Assembly (NCBI GenBank): GCA_026770585.1
Contig: MU646600.1
Coordinates: 155,910 to 166,853 of the forward strand
Direction: 5' to 3'
DNA length: 10,944 bases
From: Baffinella frigidus
Taxonomy: Eukaryota; Cryptophyceae; Cryptomonadales; Baffinellaceae
The position numbers and the translations under genes are program-made. Positions 1 through 5,902 of the stretch are shown one piece after another. How positions within the stretch are numbered: the first letter of the stretch is position 1; each line of letters begins with the position of its first letter. The notes under the pieces were generated by a model. The model saw only the letters and a list, made by a program, of their open reading frames with translations, was not told where the DNA came from and ran no database searches.

Positions 1-149
1 CCCCGCCTCTATTTTTTATTGAATATTTTGTTGATGTCATATTCCTGGTTCGAGGCGGGTGCCGCGTCTCAGACCCGTCCCGTGTCGAGCTTTGGTTGGT
101 TGATGCCCAGAGGTTTCCGTGCCCCTGATTGGTTTCCGATCGTGTCTCT

Positions 150-334
150 GATCTCATCCCACCAGGTGTTTGATTTAAATGCTTCGGAGTTCCCCGAATC
201 AACGAAATTTACTACACACTTGGCCAAACCCAGTCACGTCCAGCCCCGCACGAGCTTACGTGCAGTAAATTTCGTGCATTCGGGGAACTCCGAAGCTTTT
301 AAAATTTAAATCAAATACCTGGCGAGATGAGATC
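150..334. mobile_element. Foldback MITE-like element A
   Basis: Long terminal inverted repeats: the left arm (about 150-217) opens GATCTCATCCCACCAGGTGT and pairs with the right arm (about 260-334), which carries a few extra bases (TTTTAAAA) near its outer part. Only about 40 bp lie between the arms and there is no open frame of note, so the element is non-autonomous. The inner arms carry ACGAAATTTACTACAC and its inverted partner, a motif shared with the elements at 4803, 5469 and 9119. No clean target-site duplication is visible. A short outer inverted repeat (51-60 against 347-356) may be older flanking structure. The foldback is seen directly; mobility is inferred. Confidence 0.75.
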
Positions 335-387
335 CGTACCGACCCAACCCGCCTCGTGCCCCTGATCCGTACGGGTGGGCGCCCTAA

Positions 388-453
388 TTCCGGCACCAAC
401 CGAATTCGGGTTCCGGCACCAACCGGCGGGTTCCGGCACCAACCGAATTCCGG
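388..453. repeat. Short tandem repeat, TTCCGGCACCAACC core
   Basis: Three consecutive copies of a 20-23-bp unit built on TTCCGGCACCAACC start at 388, 411 and 431. A 12-bp inverted repeat (CCTAATTCCGGC at 383-394 and its complement at 502-513) brackets the array and may be the remnant of another foldback. The short open frames through it are repeat translations and are not called. Confidence 0.7.
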
Positions 454-587
454 CATTCCGTTAGAGGCTGTCGTAGGCAATACAGTAGGGTGCTGCGGGA
501 CGCCGGAATTAGGTTTTCCGGTTTTGAAAAGGAAGTAGGGTGTCCACCCTTAGAGCGTTTGCGGTAATTGTTGTCCATTTTGGACGT

Positions 588-734
588 ACGGTTTCCCGGT
601 TTTCCGGTTTTGAAAAGGGACTTATAGGACGTGACAAGGATTTTAAATGGTACCAAGAGGCGCAGTTCTGGTACTATTTAAAATCCTTGTCACGTCCTAT
701 AAGTCCCTTTCAAAACCGGAAAACCGGAAACCGT
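588..734. mobile_element. Near-perfect palindromic foldback element B
   Basis: Arms at 588-654 and 671-734 pair almost perfectly, starting ACGGTTTCCCGG on the left and ending CCGGAAACCGT on the right, with a loop of about 16 bp. The whole element could extrude as one long hairpin. It is flanked by TA on the left (587-588) and TG on the right (734-735), which could be a decayed TA target duplication; this is weak. It has no coding capacity. It differs from element A in sequence and has much longer arms relative to its loop. Confidence 0.8.
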
Positions 735-803
735 GTCTCTGATGCGTAACTGTTTGCAATGGTCGGCATGTTGTTCGTGTGGGTTATAGGTGTGGGGGTT
801 TCT

Positions 804-835
804 GTAGTGCTCAGTGTACGTCTTCTTCAATAAAG
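804..835 (+). pseudogene. Decayed copy of the 33-nt exon at 943-975
   Basis: The stretch aligns nearly end to end with the candidate exon about 140 bp downstream: GTAGTGCTCAGTGTACGT against GTGGTGCTCAACGTCCGC, then CTTCTTCAATAAAG against TTCTTCTTCCATCAG. In the shared frame it reads V-V-L-S-V-R-L-L-Q and then hits a stop, so it is not usable as exon. It is one of several cases here of an exon accompanied by a broken copy. Confidence 0.45.
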
Positions 836-897
836 CAACTCTCTCCCCCTCTCTCTCTCCCCCTCTCCCTCTCTTTCTCTCTCTCTTTCTCTCTCTC

Positions 898-937
<40 letters not shown>
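836..937 (+). repeat. CT-rich tract / (CT)n microsatellite, possible polypyrimidine tract
   Basis: About 100 bp of almost pure C and T, ending in an uninterrupted CT dinucleotide run and then CGGCAG. Its position directly before an AG acceptor suggests it acts as an oversized polypyrimidine tract for the exon at 943. The arginine/glutamate-rich frames read across it on either strand are repeat artefacts. Confidence 0.8.
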
Positions 938-939
<2 letters not shown>

Positions 940-942
940 CAG

Positions 943-975
943 GTGGTGCTCAACGTCCGCTTCTTCTTCCATCAG
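943..975 (+). CDS. Candidate 33-nt micro-exon, unknown protein
   Basis: The stretch lies between a CT-rich tract ending CGGCAG and a GT (CATCAG|GTCCCC). It reads VVLNVRFFFHQ in one open frame of eleven codons, and the third positions are mostly C or G. The length is a multiple of three, so skipping it would keep frame. A stop-containing copy lies at 804-835. I do not recognise the peptide; it is too short to place. The splice context is the main support, and chance is a real alternative. Confidence 0.35.
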
Positions 976-1144
976 GTCCCCCCGCCGACAATAACCTGTG
1001 TGTTTGATTTAGGGTTCAGAGATTATGGTTGGGGGTATAGGGTTCGCCCCGGCAGCACACACCGGCACACACCGAAACAAAATTCTGGGGTTTTGTAGGG
1101 CCGTGTCTCTTGCAGGCGCAATGTGGCCTTGCGTGTGTTGCACG

Positions 1145-1341
1145 TAGAGCGGTTTTCTCATCTGTCGGCCACTCACCGGCATGAAAATATGAACAAGGGC
1201 TCCAATTCCGGCAACTTTTGGCGTGATTCTGAAGTTTTGGAGTTTTATTTTGTGATAAAAATGCCAAAAGAGGCCGGAATTGGAGCCCTTGTTCATAAAT
1301 TTCATATCGGTTGGTGGCCGACAGATGCGAAAACCGCTCTA
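1145..1341. mobile_element. Foldback element C with TA flanks
   Basis: Long imperfect inverted repeats of about 75-80 bp; the left arm starts TAGAGCGGTTTTCTCATCTG and the right arm ends GCGAAAACCGCTCTA. Bounding the element as TA-GAGCGG...CCGCTC-TA gives a TA target duplication at 1145-1146 and 1340-1341, as in Tc1/mariner-derived MITEs. The centre (about 1225-1260) is AT-rich and non-coding. The GAGC start is shared with the element at 4255-4458. Small open frames on both strands simply reflect the arms. Confidence 0.75.
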
Positions 1342-1379
1342 CCGTAGCTCTGGAATTATGTTTGCTGATTCAGTTCAGT

Positions 1380-2139
1380 ACTGCATTCAACTGGGCCTCG
1401 ATCGGGTGCTAACTGTCTTGTTTGACTGTCTTAATTTGACAGTCGCCTGTAATCAAGGGGGTCGCTTGCTCATCGTTGATCGTTGAGTGTTGACGCTGGA
1501 CGCCTGACAGTGACTTTCTTAATTTGACAGTCGCCTGAAACCAAGGGGGTCGCTTGCTGACTGTGCATCCTGGATGCAGACGCTGGACGCTTCGTCTGCC
1601 ATTCCGTTTCTCAAGGGGTCGTGGGAGCGTGTGCGAACTGTCTTATTTGATCGCTGACTGCCTTGATTTGACAGTCGCCTAAAACCAAGGGGGTTTCCTG
1701 CTAATCGTTGATCGTGGATCTCGCCTGCAATCAAGGGGGTCAAAGATCCTGCTAATCTTTGATTGCGGATTGCTGATCGGTGATTGTGGGAAGCAGACGC
1801 TGGACGCTTCGTCGGGTGCTGACTGTCTTGTTTGACTGTCTTAATTTGACAGTTGTCTCAAATCAAGGGGGTCTTCTAATCTTTCATCGTGGGTTGCAGA
1901 CGCTGGACGCTTCGTCTGCCATTCCGTTCCTCAAGGGGTCGTGGGAGCGTGTGCGAACTGTCTTATCTGATCGCTGACTGCCTTAATTTGACGCTGACTG
2001 CCTTAATTTAACTGTCTTATTTGATCGCTGACTGCCTTAATTCGCCTGAAACCAAGGGGGTCGCTTGCTGACTGTGCATCCTGGAAGCAGACGCTGGACG
2101 CTTCGTCTGCCATTCCATTCCTCAAGGGGTCGTGGGAGC
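1380..2139. repeat. Complex direct-repeat region
   Basis: About 760 bp of interleaved direct repeats with no gene. A 97-bp unit containing ACCAAGGGGGTCGCTTGCTG and ending CTCAAGGGGTCGTGGGAGC occurs at 1532-1628 and again at 2043-2139. Its second half (GACGCTGGACGCTTCGTCTG) also occurs at about 1895-1948 and in part at 1495 and 1795. A second word, CTGTCTTGTTTGACTGTC, starts near 1412 and again near 1824. It is followed by TTAATTTGACAGT, which makes a 7-bp-stem hairpin (GACTGTC, loop TTAATTT, GACAGTC) in the first copy. The last unit runs directly into the palindrome that opens the telomere-like region. Confidence 0.8.
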
Positions 2140-2370
2140 TCCCGCATCTCAAGTGCACCCCCCCCTAAACCCTACACCCTTAAACATGAACCCTAAACTG
2201 TAAACCCTAAAGATGTGGGGACTAAGATGTGGGAGCTCCCGCATCTCAAGTGCAACCCGTAAACCCTACACCCTTAAACCTGAACCCCAAACCCTAAACC
2301 CTAAACCCTAGACTCTAAACCCAAAAGAAGTGGGGGCAAAGACGTGGGAGACCCCACATCTCAAGTGCAA
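2132..2370. repeat. Three copies of a palindrome-bearing unit in telomere-like DNA
   Basis: Copies at 2132-2156, 2226-2255 and 2341-2370 share GTGGGAGCTCCCGCATCTCA followed by AGTGCA and then CCCTAAA-type DNA. In the second copy the core GATGTGGGAGCTCCCGCATC is almost a perfect 20-bp palindrome. The spacing is about 95-115 bp, so unit plus telomeric filler forms a short higher-order repeat. No coding content. Confidence 0.7.
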
Positions 2371-2600
2371 CCCCTAAACCCTACACCCTAAACCCTAAAC
2401 CCTAAATCCCAAACCCAAAACCCTGAATCCCGAATCCTGAACCCTAAACCCTAAACACTAAACACCGAACCCTAAACTCTAAACCCCAAACCCTAAACCC
2501 CAAACCCTACACCCCAAACTCCAAACTCCAAACTCCAAACTCCAAACCCACCCCCAAATCCAAACCATACACCCTCATTACTAAACACAAAACACTCACC
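2156..2600. repeat. Interstitial telomere-like repeats (CCCTAAA orientation)
   Basis: Dominated by CCCTAAA, the complement of the plant-type telomere repeat TTTAGGG, mixed with one-base variants such as CCCTACA, CCCAAAC and a CCAAACT run near 2515-2545. The order is degenerate, so this is interstitial DNA and not an intact chromosome end. It continues in weaker form to 2880 and resumes after the exon at 2881-2980. No gene is seen in it. Confidence 0.85.
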
Positions 2601-2603
2601 GAG

Positions 2604-2664
2604 GCCTTTCAGGAAGCTCTCTTTTGAGGTGATGGTGAAGAGTTTCGAGTCATACCACGGAGAC
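2604..2664 (+). pseudogene. Truncated copy of the 2881-2980 exon
   Basis: It aligns in frame with the start of the exon at 2881. After GAG|G it reads P-F-R-K-L-S-F-E then VMVKSFESY, H-G-D, matching Y-F-K-T-L-S-L-E, VMVKSFESY, L-G-D. The match stops at 2664, where CCCTAAA repeats begin. The second half and the donor are missing. The shared frame, with mostly conservative changes, suggests descent from a coding exon. Confidence 0.6.
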
Positions 2665-2880
2665 CCTAAACCCTAAACTCCACCCCACACTCTCCATCCT
2701 CAACCCTAAACTCCAAACTCCATACAATAAACATTAACTATTAACTCCAAACTCCATACAATAAACATTAACTATTGACCATTAAACAAAAACAATAAAC
2801 AATAAACATCCAACAACAAACAACAAACAACAAACACTGAACAACAAACACTGAACAGCACACAATAAAAACTACACCAG
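2665..2880. repeat. AT-rich intronic-type DNA with a 34-bp duplicate and CAA repeats
   Basis: No gene. It starts as CCCTAAA DNA, then holds two tandem copies of a 34-bp unit (2711-2744 and 2745-2778) beginning CTCCAAACTCCATACAATAA. It continues as AACAAACA-type repeats to about 2865 and ends in CTACACCAG, the proposed acceptor of the next exon. Confidence 0.65.
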
Positions 2881-2980
2881 GTACTTCAAGACGCTATCCT
2901 TGGAGGTGATGGTGAAGAGTTTCGAGTCATACCTCGGAGACGACAACATTGGTCTTCTCCCCGTCGAAGCTATGTGCGAG
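2881..2980 (+). CDS. Candidate 100-nt exon, unknown protein
   Basis: It is bounded by CACCAG| on the left and GAG|GTCTG on the right. After one base completing a split codon it has 33 open codons starting YFKTLSLEVMVKSF and ending GLLPVEAMCE. The codons are not strongly biased, but frame is kept in the copies at 2604-2664 and 3106-3180, where changes are often conservative (ESYLGDD against DSYLGED). The conserved end PVEAMCE plus GAG|GT recurs at 3419 and 3542. I recognise no family. It is probably one exon of a multi-exon + strand gene. An alternative is one member of a repeat family that happens to be open. Confidence 0.5.
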
Positions 2981-2983
2981 GTC

Positions 2984-3112
2984 TGTTTCACTCTCAGACT
3001 ATTTGCGCCCACCAACCCCCCCCCCCCCGGGCTCTTCCCCGCTCGAAAGTTGACGGATGTGTACCGGGAAGCCAGCGTGTCAACTTATGGATAGTCCGCC
3101 AACCCGTGATGG
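2984..3112 (-). pseudogene. Inverted copy of the coding-like fragment at 4566-4690
   Basis: The reverse complement aligns with 4566-4690 at roughly 80% or better over the central 90 bp, sharing GTTGACACGCTG, CGGTACA, ATCCGTCAACTTT and GAGCGGG. In the minus frame it reads V-D-T-L-A-S-R-Y-T-S-V-N-F-R-A-G, against VDTLLSRYKSVNFGAG in the + copy, with no indel there; one stop (TAA) lies just upstream. It sits between an exon (ends 2980) and the next exon copy (3106). It includes a 13-base C run (3016-3028) where assembly length may be unreliable. Confidence 0.6.
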
Positions 3113-3180
3113 TGAAGAGTTTCGATTCATACCTCGGAGAAGACACCATTGGCCTCCCCCCCGTCGAGGCCATTTGCGAG
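3106..3180 (+). pseudogene. Second copy of the VMVKSF exon, 5' part missing
   Basis: It begins inside the exon at GTGATGGTGAAG and reads VMVKSFDSYLGEDTIG then LPPVEAICE, ending at GAG|GTCAA, a usable donor. It has 25 codons with no stop or indel relative to 2881-2980. The 5' part and any clear acceptor are lost; the sequence to its left belongs to the inverted fragment at 2984-3112. It could still be used as an exon if an upstream AG is chosen, but the missing start argues against it. Confidence 0.5.
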
Positions 3181-3182
3181 GT

Positions 3183-3418
3183 CAACCCTAAACCCTGCAC
3201 CCTAAAACCTAAAACCCAAACCCTAAACCCTGCACCCTAAAACCTAAAACCCGAACCCTAAACCCTGCACCCTAAAACCTAAAACCCAAACCCTAAACCC
3301 TAAACCATACACCATAAACCATAAGCCATAAACTATAACCCCTAAACCCCTAGAACATAAACCATTAATCATAAACCCTAAACCCTAAACCCTTAACCAT
3401 AAACCATAAACCATAAAT
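3183..3418. repeat. Telomere-like tandem repeats incl. 35-bp unit and CCATAAA variant
   Basis: It starts right after the donor of the exon copy at 3180. Three copies of a 35-bp unit beginning ACCCTGCACCCTAAAACC run from 3192, 3227 and 3262. They are followed by CCATAAA-type repeats (a one-base variant of CCCTAAA), clearest at 3391-3417. No gene. Confidence 0.8.
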
Positions 3419-3565
3419 CTTCCCGTCGAGGCTATGTGCGAGGTACCACCCGCGGAACAGATCGAACCCTAAAATCCGAAACCCTGAGACCCTAAACCCT
3501 AAACCTTAAAACCCTAAACCCTGAACCCCTAACCCATAACCCTCTCCGTGGAGGCCATGTGCGAG
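3419..3565 (+). pseudogene. Two 3'-end-only copies of the VMVKSF exon
   Basis: At 3419-3442 the sequence reads L-P-V-E-A-M-C-E ending GAG|GTACC, and at 3542-3565 it reads L-S-V-E-A-M-C-E ending GAG|GTATC. Only the last eight codons and the donor of the exon survive, with CCCTAAA DNA between them. The same junction therefore occurs four times within 600 bp (2980, 3180, 3442, 3565). Confidence 0.55.
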
Positions 3566-3595
3566 GTATCATCCACATCTCGGGTTTGGTCTTAC

Positions 3596-3737
3596 GGTGT
3601 AGGGTGTAGGGTGTAGGGTGTGGCGTGTAGGGTGTAGGGTTTAGCGTGTAGTGTGTAGTGTGTAGTGTGTAGTGTGTAAGGTGTAAGGTGTAGGGTGTAG
3701 GGTGTAGGGTGTAGGGTGTAGGGTGTAGGTTGCAGGG
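3596..3737. repeat. TGTAGGG minisatellite
   Basis: About 20 units of GTGTAGG or its close variants (GTGTAGT, GTGTAAG). This is the telomere word TTTAGGG with one base changed, and it lies in the opposite orientation to the CCCTAAA DNA that ends at about 3540. The minus-strand frame reading T-P-Y-T-L-H repeats is an artefact of the 7-bp unit. Confidence 0.85.
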
Positions 3738-3753
3738 TCCCCACGGGGCCAGA

Positions 3754-3825
3754 TTTTCGCAGACTGAATCCGGGGTGTTTTCGCATGCTGAATCCGGGGT
3801 GTTTTCGCATGCTGAATCTGGGGTG
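3754..3825. repeat. 24-bp tandem triplicate
   Basis: Three exact-length copies (3754-3777, 3778-3801, 3802-3825) of a unit starting TTTTCGCATGCTGAATCC and ending GGGGTG. The first copy has AGAC for ATGC and the third has TCTG for TCCG. Because 24 is a multiple of three, one frame translates to repeated M-R-K-H-P-G-F-S on the minus strand, but nothing else supports coding. Confidence 0.8.
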
Positions 3826-3900
3826 TGGTGTGACAGGTTATGAGGCTATGCGCCGAACGGAAGCCGCGCGCCCCCCCTGCGCAGATAGTGTGAGAACCCT

Positions 3901-3968
3901 TACCACGCCAGAGGGCTCGAGGGAAACCGACGCCTTATCCACGACAGATCTGTCGTGGTTGACTTAAG
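3901..3968 (+). pseudogene. Coding-like fragment, first copy (YHARGLEGNRRLI)
   Basis: 68 bp nearly identical to 4459-4526. The common frame reads YHARGLEGNRRLIHDR then SVVVDL. Differences from the other copy are mostly silent or conservative (CTC/ATC, GAG/GAA, CAC/AAC), which suggests descent from coding DNA. A perfect 20-bp palindrome, CCACGACAGATCTGTCGTGG, lies at 3939-3958. The family is not recognised. The CCCT-TA-CCACG junction at 3901 resembles an uninterrupted form of the site next to the foldback at 4255-4458. Confidence 0.4.
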
Positions 3969-4042
3969 AATTGTGAGAACCCCTAGCAAATGCGAGAGCC
4001 CCAAATAAGGGGCTCTCACAATTGCTAGGGGCTCTCACAATT
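3969..4042. repeat. Strong hairpin, about 33-bp arms
   Basis: The left arm AATTGTGAGAACCCCTAGC and onward (from 3969) pairs with the right arm ending GCTCTCACAATT at 4042, with an AT-rich loop of about 7 bases. The motif CTCTCACAATTG is itself duplicated within the right arm. The shape suggests a small foldback element or transcript hairpin; no target duplication is visible. Confidence 0.7.
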
Positions 4043-4064
4043 GCAAATAAAGCACGTCGCGCTG

Positions 4065-4105
4065 CATCACTCGGGTTGGCCTACTATTCGCACGTTGACA
4101 TGCTG
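4065..4105 (+). pseudogene. Short copy of the VDTL fragment
   Basis: CATCACTCGGGTTGGCC...CGTTGACATGCTGG matches the start of 4566-4690 and in the shared frame reads L-A-Y-Y-S-H-V-D-M-L, against L-T-D-Y-S-Q-V-D-T-L. Similarity fades after 4105. With the YHARG fragment upstream it shows that a segment containing both fragments was duplicated (3901-4105 and 4459-4690). Confidence 0.4.
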
Positions 4106-4254
4106 GGTGTGCGACGCACTAGCTAGTGTGAGGACCCCTTCCACGCCAGCGAGATGGATAATTTATTGCCAAGCAACCAGCGTCAGCGCCGCACATGCTA
4201 CGCTTTGTGCCACTTCCTGTACCCCGTGTCGGCCGCTCATACGTGCACGCCCTA

Positions 4255-4458
4255 GAGCCAATCTGGTAGGACTTGGCCAAAGCGAAGTTTGAAGTTGCGA
4301 GATTGCGAACTTCTAGATGGACCGTAATTATTAGTAAACACCATATTTGTACTGCAAAATTTGAATTTAAAACACTACATGTCCAAACGGGTCCATCTAG
4401 AAGTTCGCAATCTCGCAAGTTCGAACTTCGCTTTGGCCAAGTCCTACCAGATTGGCTC
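4255..4458. mobile_element. Foldback element D with TA target duplication
   Basis: Arms of about 70 bp starting GAGCCAATCTGGTAGGACTT and ending with its complement are about 97% identical and flanked by TA on both sides (4253-4254 and 4459-4460). The right flank (TACCACGCCAGAGGG) also occurs without the element at 3901, so an approximate empty site is present in the window, although the left flanks match only weakly. The TA duplication points to a Tc1/mariner-type transposase acting in trans. The 102-codon frame starting at 4273 runs across the right arm and is not called as a gene. Confidence 0.8.
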
Positions 4459-4526
4459 TACCACGCCAGAGGGATCGAAGGAAACCGACGCCTTATCAAC
4501 GACAGATCTGTCGTGGTTGACTTGAG
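4459..4526 (+). pseudogene. Coding-like fragment, second copy (YHARGIEGNRRLI)
   Basis: This is the partner of 3901-3968, reading YHARGIEGNRRLINDR then SVVVDL, and open for a further 20 codons or so in this frame. The inner palindrome is slightly eroded (CGACAGATCTGTCG at 4500-4513). It lies immediately right of foldback D, whose TA duplication overlaps its first codon. No family is recognised. Confidence 0.4.
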
Positions 4527-4565
4527 CATTCAAGGGATTTCCCTTGAAAGACGTCAACCGCAACC

Positions 4566-4690
4566 TCATCACTCGCGTTGACGGACTATTCTCAAGTTGA
4601 CACGCTGCTTTCACGGTACAAATCCGTCAACTTTGGAGCGGGAATGCGCCCGGGGGAAGCAAATTGGTGGGCCTCAATGTCTTGAAACAC
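4566..4690 (+). pseudogene. Coding-like fragment, fullest copy (VDTLLSRYKSVNFGAG)
   Basis: The frame containing L-T-D-Y-S-Q, VDTLLSRYKSVNFGAG and M-R-P-G-E-A-N-W-W is open for about 40 codons before TGA. It is supported by frame conservation in the inverted copy at 2984-3112 and the short copy at 4065-4105. It could be a captured gene fragment, a decayed transposase piece or an exon; I do not recognise it. The stretch from 4552 (GTCAACCGCAACCTCATCA) recurs at 4751-4770, so the region is itself a patchwork. Confidence 0.45.
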
Positions 4691-4802
4691 GCTGGAGTGC
4701 AGGTGCTCGATCGGGTGCCTGAATCTGGTACACCAGGACCAACAGCGCAACGTCAACCGAAACCTCATCAAAGTACATCCCCGCCTCTAATGCGACAACT
4801 TC
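4691..4802. other. Unassigned segment left of the MITE
   Basis: No supported gene. It contains TGCAG|GTGCTCGATCGGGTG, resembling an acceptor plus coding start; the word CTCGATCGGGTGC also occurs near 1396. A second copy of GTCAACCGAAACCTCATCA lies at about 4752-4770. The flank CTAATGCGACAACTTC just before the MITE resembles CTAATGCGTCACAACGTTC just after it (about 5082-5100), so the element may sit between duplicated sequence. Confidence 0.4.
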
Positions 4803-5061
4803 ATCTCCATACAAGTATTAATTAATTGCTTTTGGCGTTACGAAATTTACTACAAAAATGCTCTACTATTACTTTTATAAGCAAATCGTGTAGTAATTTT
4901 CGTTGCCCAAGAGCAATTAATTAACTTGCAATTAATTAAATTTTCGTTGCCCAAGAGCAATTAATTAAATTTACTACACAAATGCTCTACTATTACTTTT
5001 ATAAGCAAATCGTGTAGTAATTTTCGTTGCCCAGGAGCAATTAATTAACTTGTATGGAGAT
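4803..5061. mobile_element. MITE family E, copy 1, with internal duplication
   Basis: The ends are ATCTCCATACAAGTATTAAT on the left and its near-complement ending CTTGTATGGAGAT on the right, so the arms are about 45 bp. The core carries CGAAATTTACTACA, CTCTACTATTACTTTTATAA and GTGTAGTAATTTTCGTTG. The block from about 4843 to 4925 is repeated at about 4970-5048, making this copy about twice the length of the 137-bp member at 9119-9255, whose core is in the opposite orientation. It is AT-rich in a GC-richer setting. No coding capacity. Confidence 0.85.
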
Positions 5062-5210
5062 TAAACTGTTTCCGATGTCCCTAATGCGTCACAACGTTCA
5101 CCATTGTTTTTTTTTTGGACCACCGGCGGAATGTCAACCGCGACCAAATGGCACGAACTAGCTTTTGCCTTTTCGCTAATCCCGACGGTCGGAGTGCACA
5201 ACACCCATCC
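5062..5210. other. Unassigned segment
   Basis: No supported gene. TCGCTAATCCCGACGGTCGG followed by AGTGC (about 5173-5198) recurs in altered form at about 5869-5893 (TCGCTAACCCCGTCGGGTGG), which suggests an older duplication spanning 5130-5900. A run of nine T lies at 5108-5116. Confidence 0.4.
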
Positions 5211-5422
5211 ACTTTGGTATCTTATGGGTGGGTGTTGTGCTATGGACCCGACCATAGCACGGAGTGCCGACCATAGCACAACACCCATCCGACCATAGCA
5301 CAACACCCACCCATAAGATACCAAAGTGCTATGGTCCCACCCATAAGATACCCACCCATAAGATACCAAGGTGTTGTGCTATGGTCCCACCCATAAGATA
5401 CCACCCACCCATAAGATACCAA
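5211..5422. repeat. Compound palindrome and CCCATAAGATACCA / CCATAGCACAACACCCA array
   Basis: The first part is an inverted repeat: 5211-5248 starting ACTTTGGTATCTTATGGGTG pairs with 5290-5328, with extra copies of GACCATAGCACAACACCCA between. The second part repeats CCCACCCATAAGATACCA to 5422. The words alternate and invert, giving several overlapping hairpins. The reverse-strand frames rich in Y-L-M-G-G are only translations of these units. Confidence 0.8.
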
Positions 5423-5468
5423 AAGGTCATGTAAATCCCTCGAATCGATGGAGTTCAGGGGTGCATTC

Positions 5469-5608
5469 TTATCCGGGGAAACCTATTTTTCTTTAGTTTG
5501 ATGGCAAGGAAAATTACGACATAAATGCTTTAATATTACTAATAAAAACGAATTGTGTAGTAACTTTCCTTGCCATCAAACTAAAGAAAAATAGGTTTCC
5601 CCGGATAA
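5469..5608. mobile_element. Foldback element F with 4-bp target duplication ATTC
   Basis: Inverted repeats of about 50 bp, starting TTATCCGGGGAAACC and ending GGTTTCCCCGGATAA, are flanked by ATTC at 5465-5468 and 5609-5612. The centre aligns with that of family E: GGCAAGGAAAATTACGACAT, AAATGCTTTAATATTACTAA and GTGTAGTAACTTTCCTTGCC correspond to the E core, while the outer arms are unrelated. No open frame of note. The target duplication suggests a transposase different from the TA-type elements C, D and G. Confidence 0.8.
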
Positions 5609-5654
5609 ATTCCGCTGTGTAACGCCCGGGATTTCGTGGTTGCATGGGGACCCG

Positions 5655-5803
5655 ATCAGCTTGATTCCTTGTTTTTGCAGATCGCTCCTATCGCCCTACC
5701 TGGTGAATTCCACGGAAGAGGTACTATCGGAATAACTGACATTCTCTTGAGGATCTCTGCAACGACAGGAGGGTGGAGTGCGAAAACAAGGAATCAAGCT
5801 GAT
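5655..5803. mobile_element. Foldback element with short arms, possible exon-like interior
   Basis: Arms of about 22 bp: ATCAGCTTGATTCCTTGTTT at 5655 and its complement ending 5803. The interior, about 105 bp, contains TTTTTGCAG|ATCGCTCC and a stretch reading I-A-P-I-A-L-P-G-E-F-H-G-R before GTACT, an acceptor/donor-like arrangement. The left flank (TTTCGTGGTTGCATGGGGAC, about 5632) recurs at about 6069 without the element (TTTCGTGGTTTCATGGG), so the two loci are duplicates and this one carries the insertion. A 90-codon frame crosses the element, but I do not call it. Confidence 0.55.
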
Positions 5804-5902
5804 GGTTCTCGCAGCTCACACCATAGTTTCCCACCGCGTCAACAGTGCTTACAGTGTCGTGACGTTTCGCTAACCCCGTCGGGTGGGAGTGCGACAGCAG
5901 TC

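Noticed and set aside
690-994. Open frames rich in arginine/glutamate or serine/leucine across 836-937
   Set aside because: They are translations of a CT microsatellite with no other coding support.
2156-3740. True chromosome end (telomere)
   Set aside because: The repeats are degenerate, change orientation and have unique DNA on both sides, so they are interstitial.
4119-4581. Frames of about 100 codons on both strands across 4119-4581
   Set aside because: They run through the inverted arms of foldback D; only the YHARG part has frame conservation in another copy.
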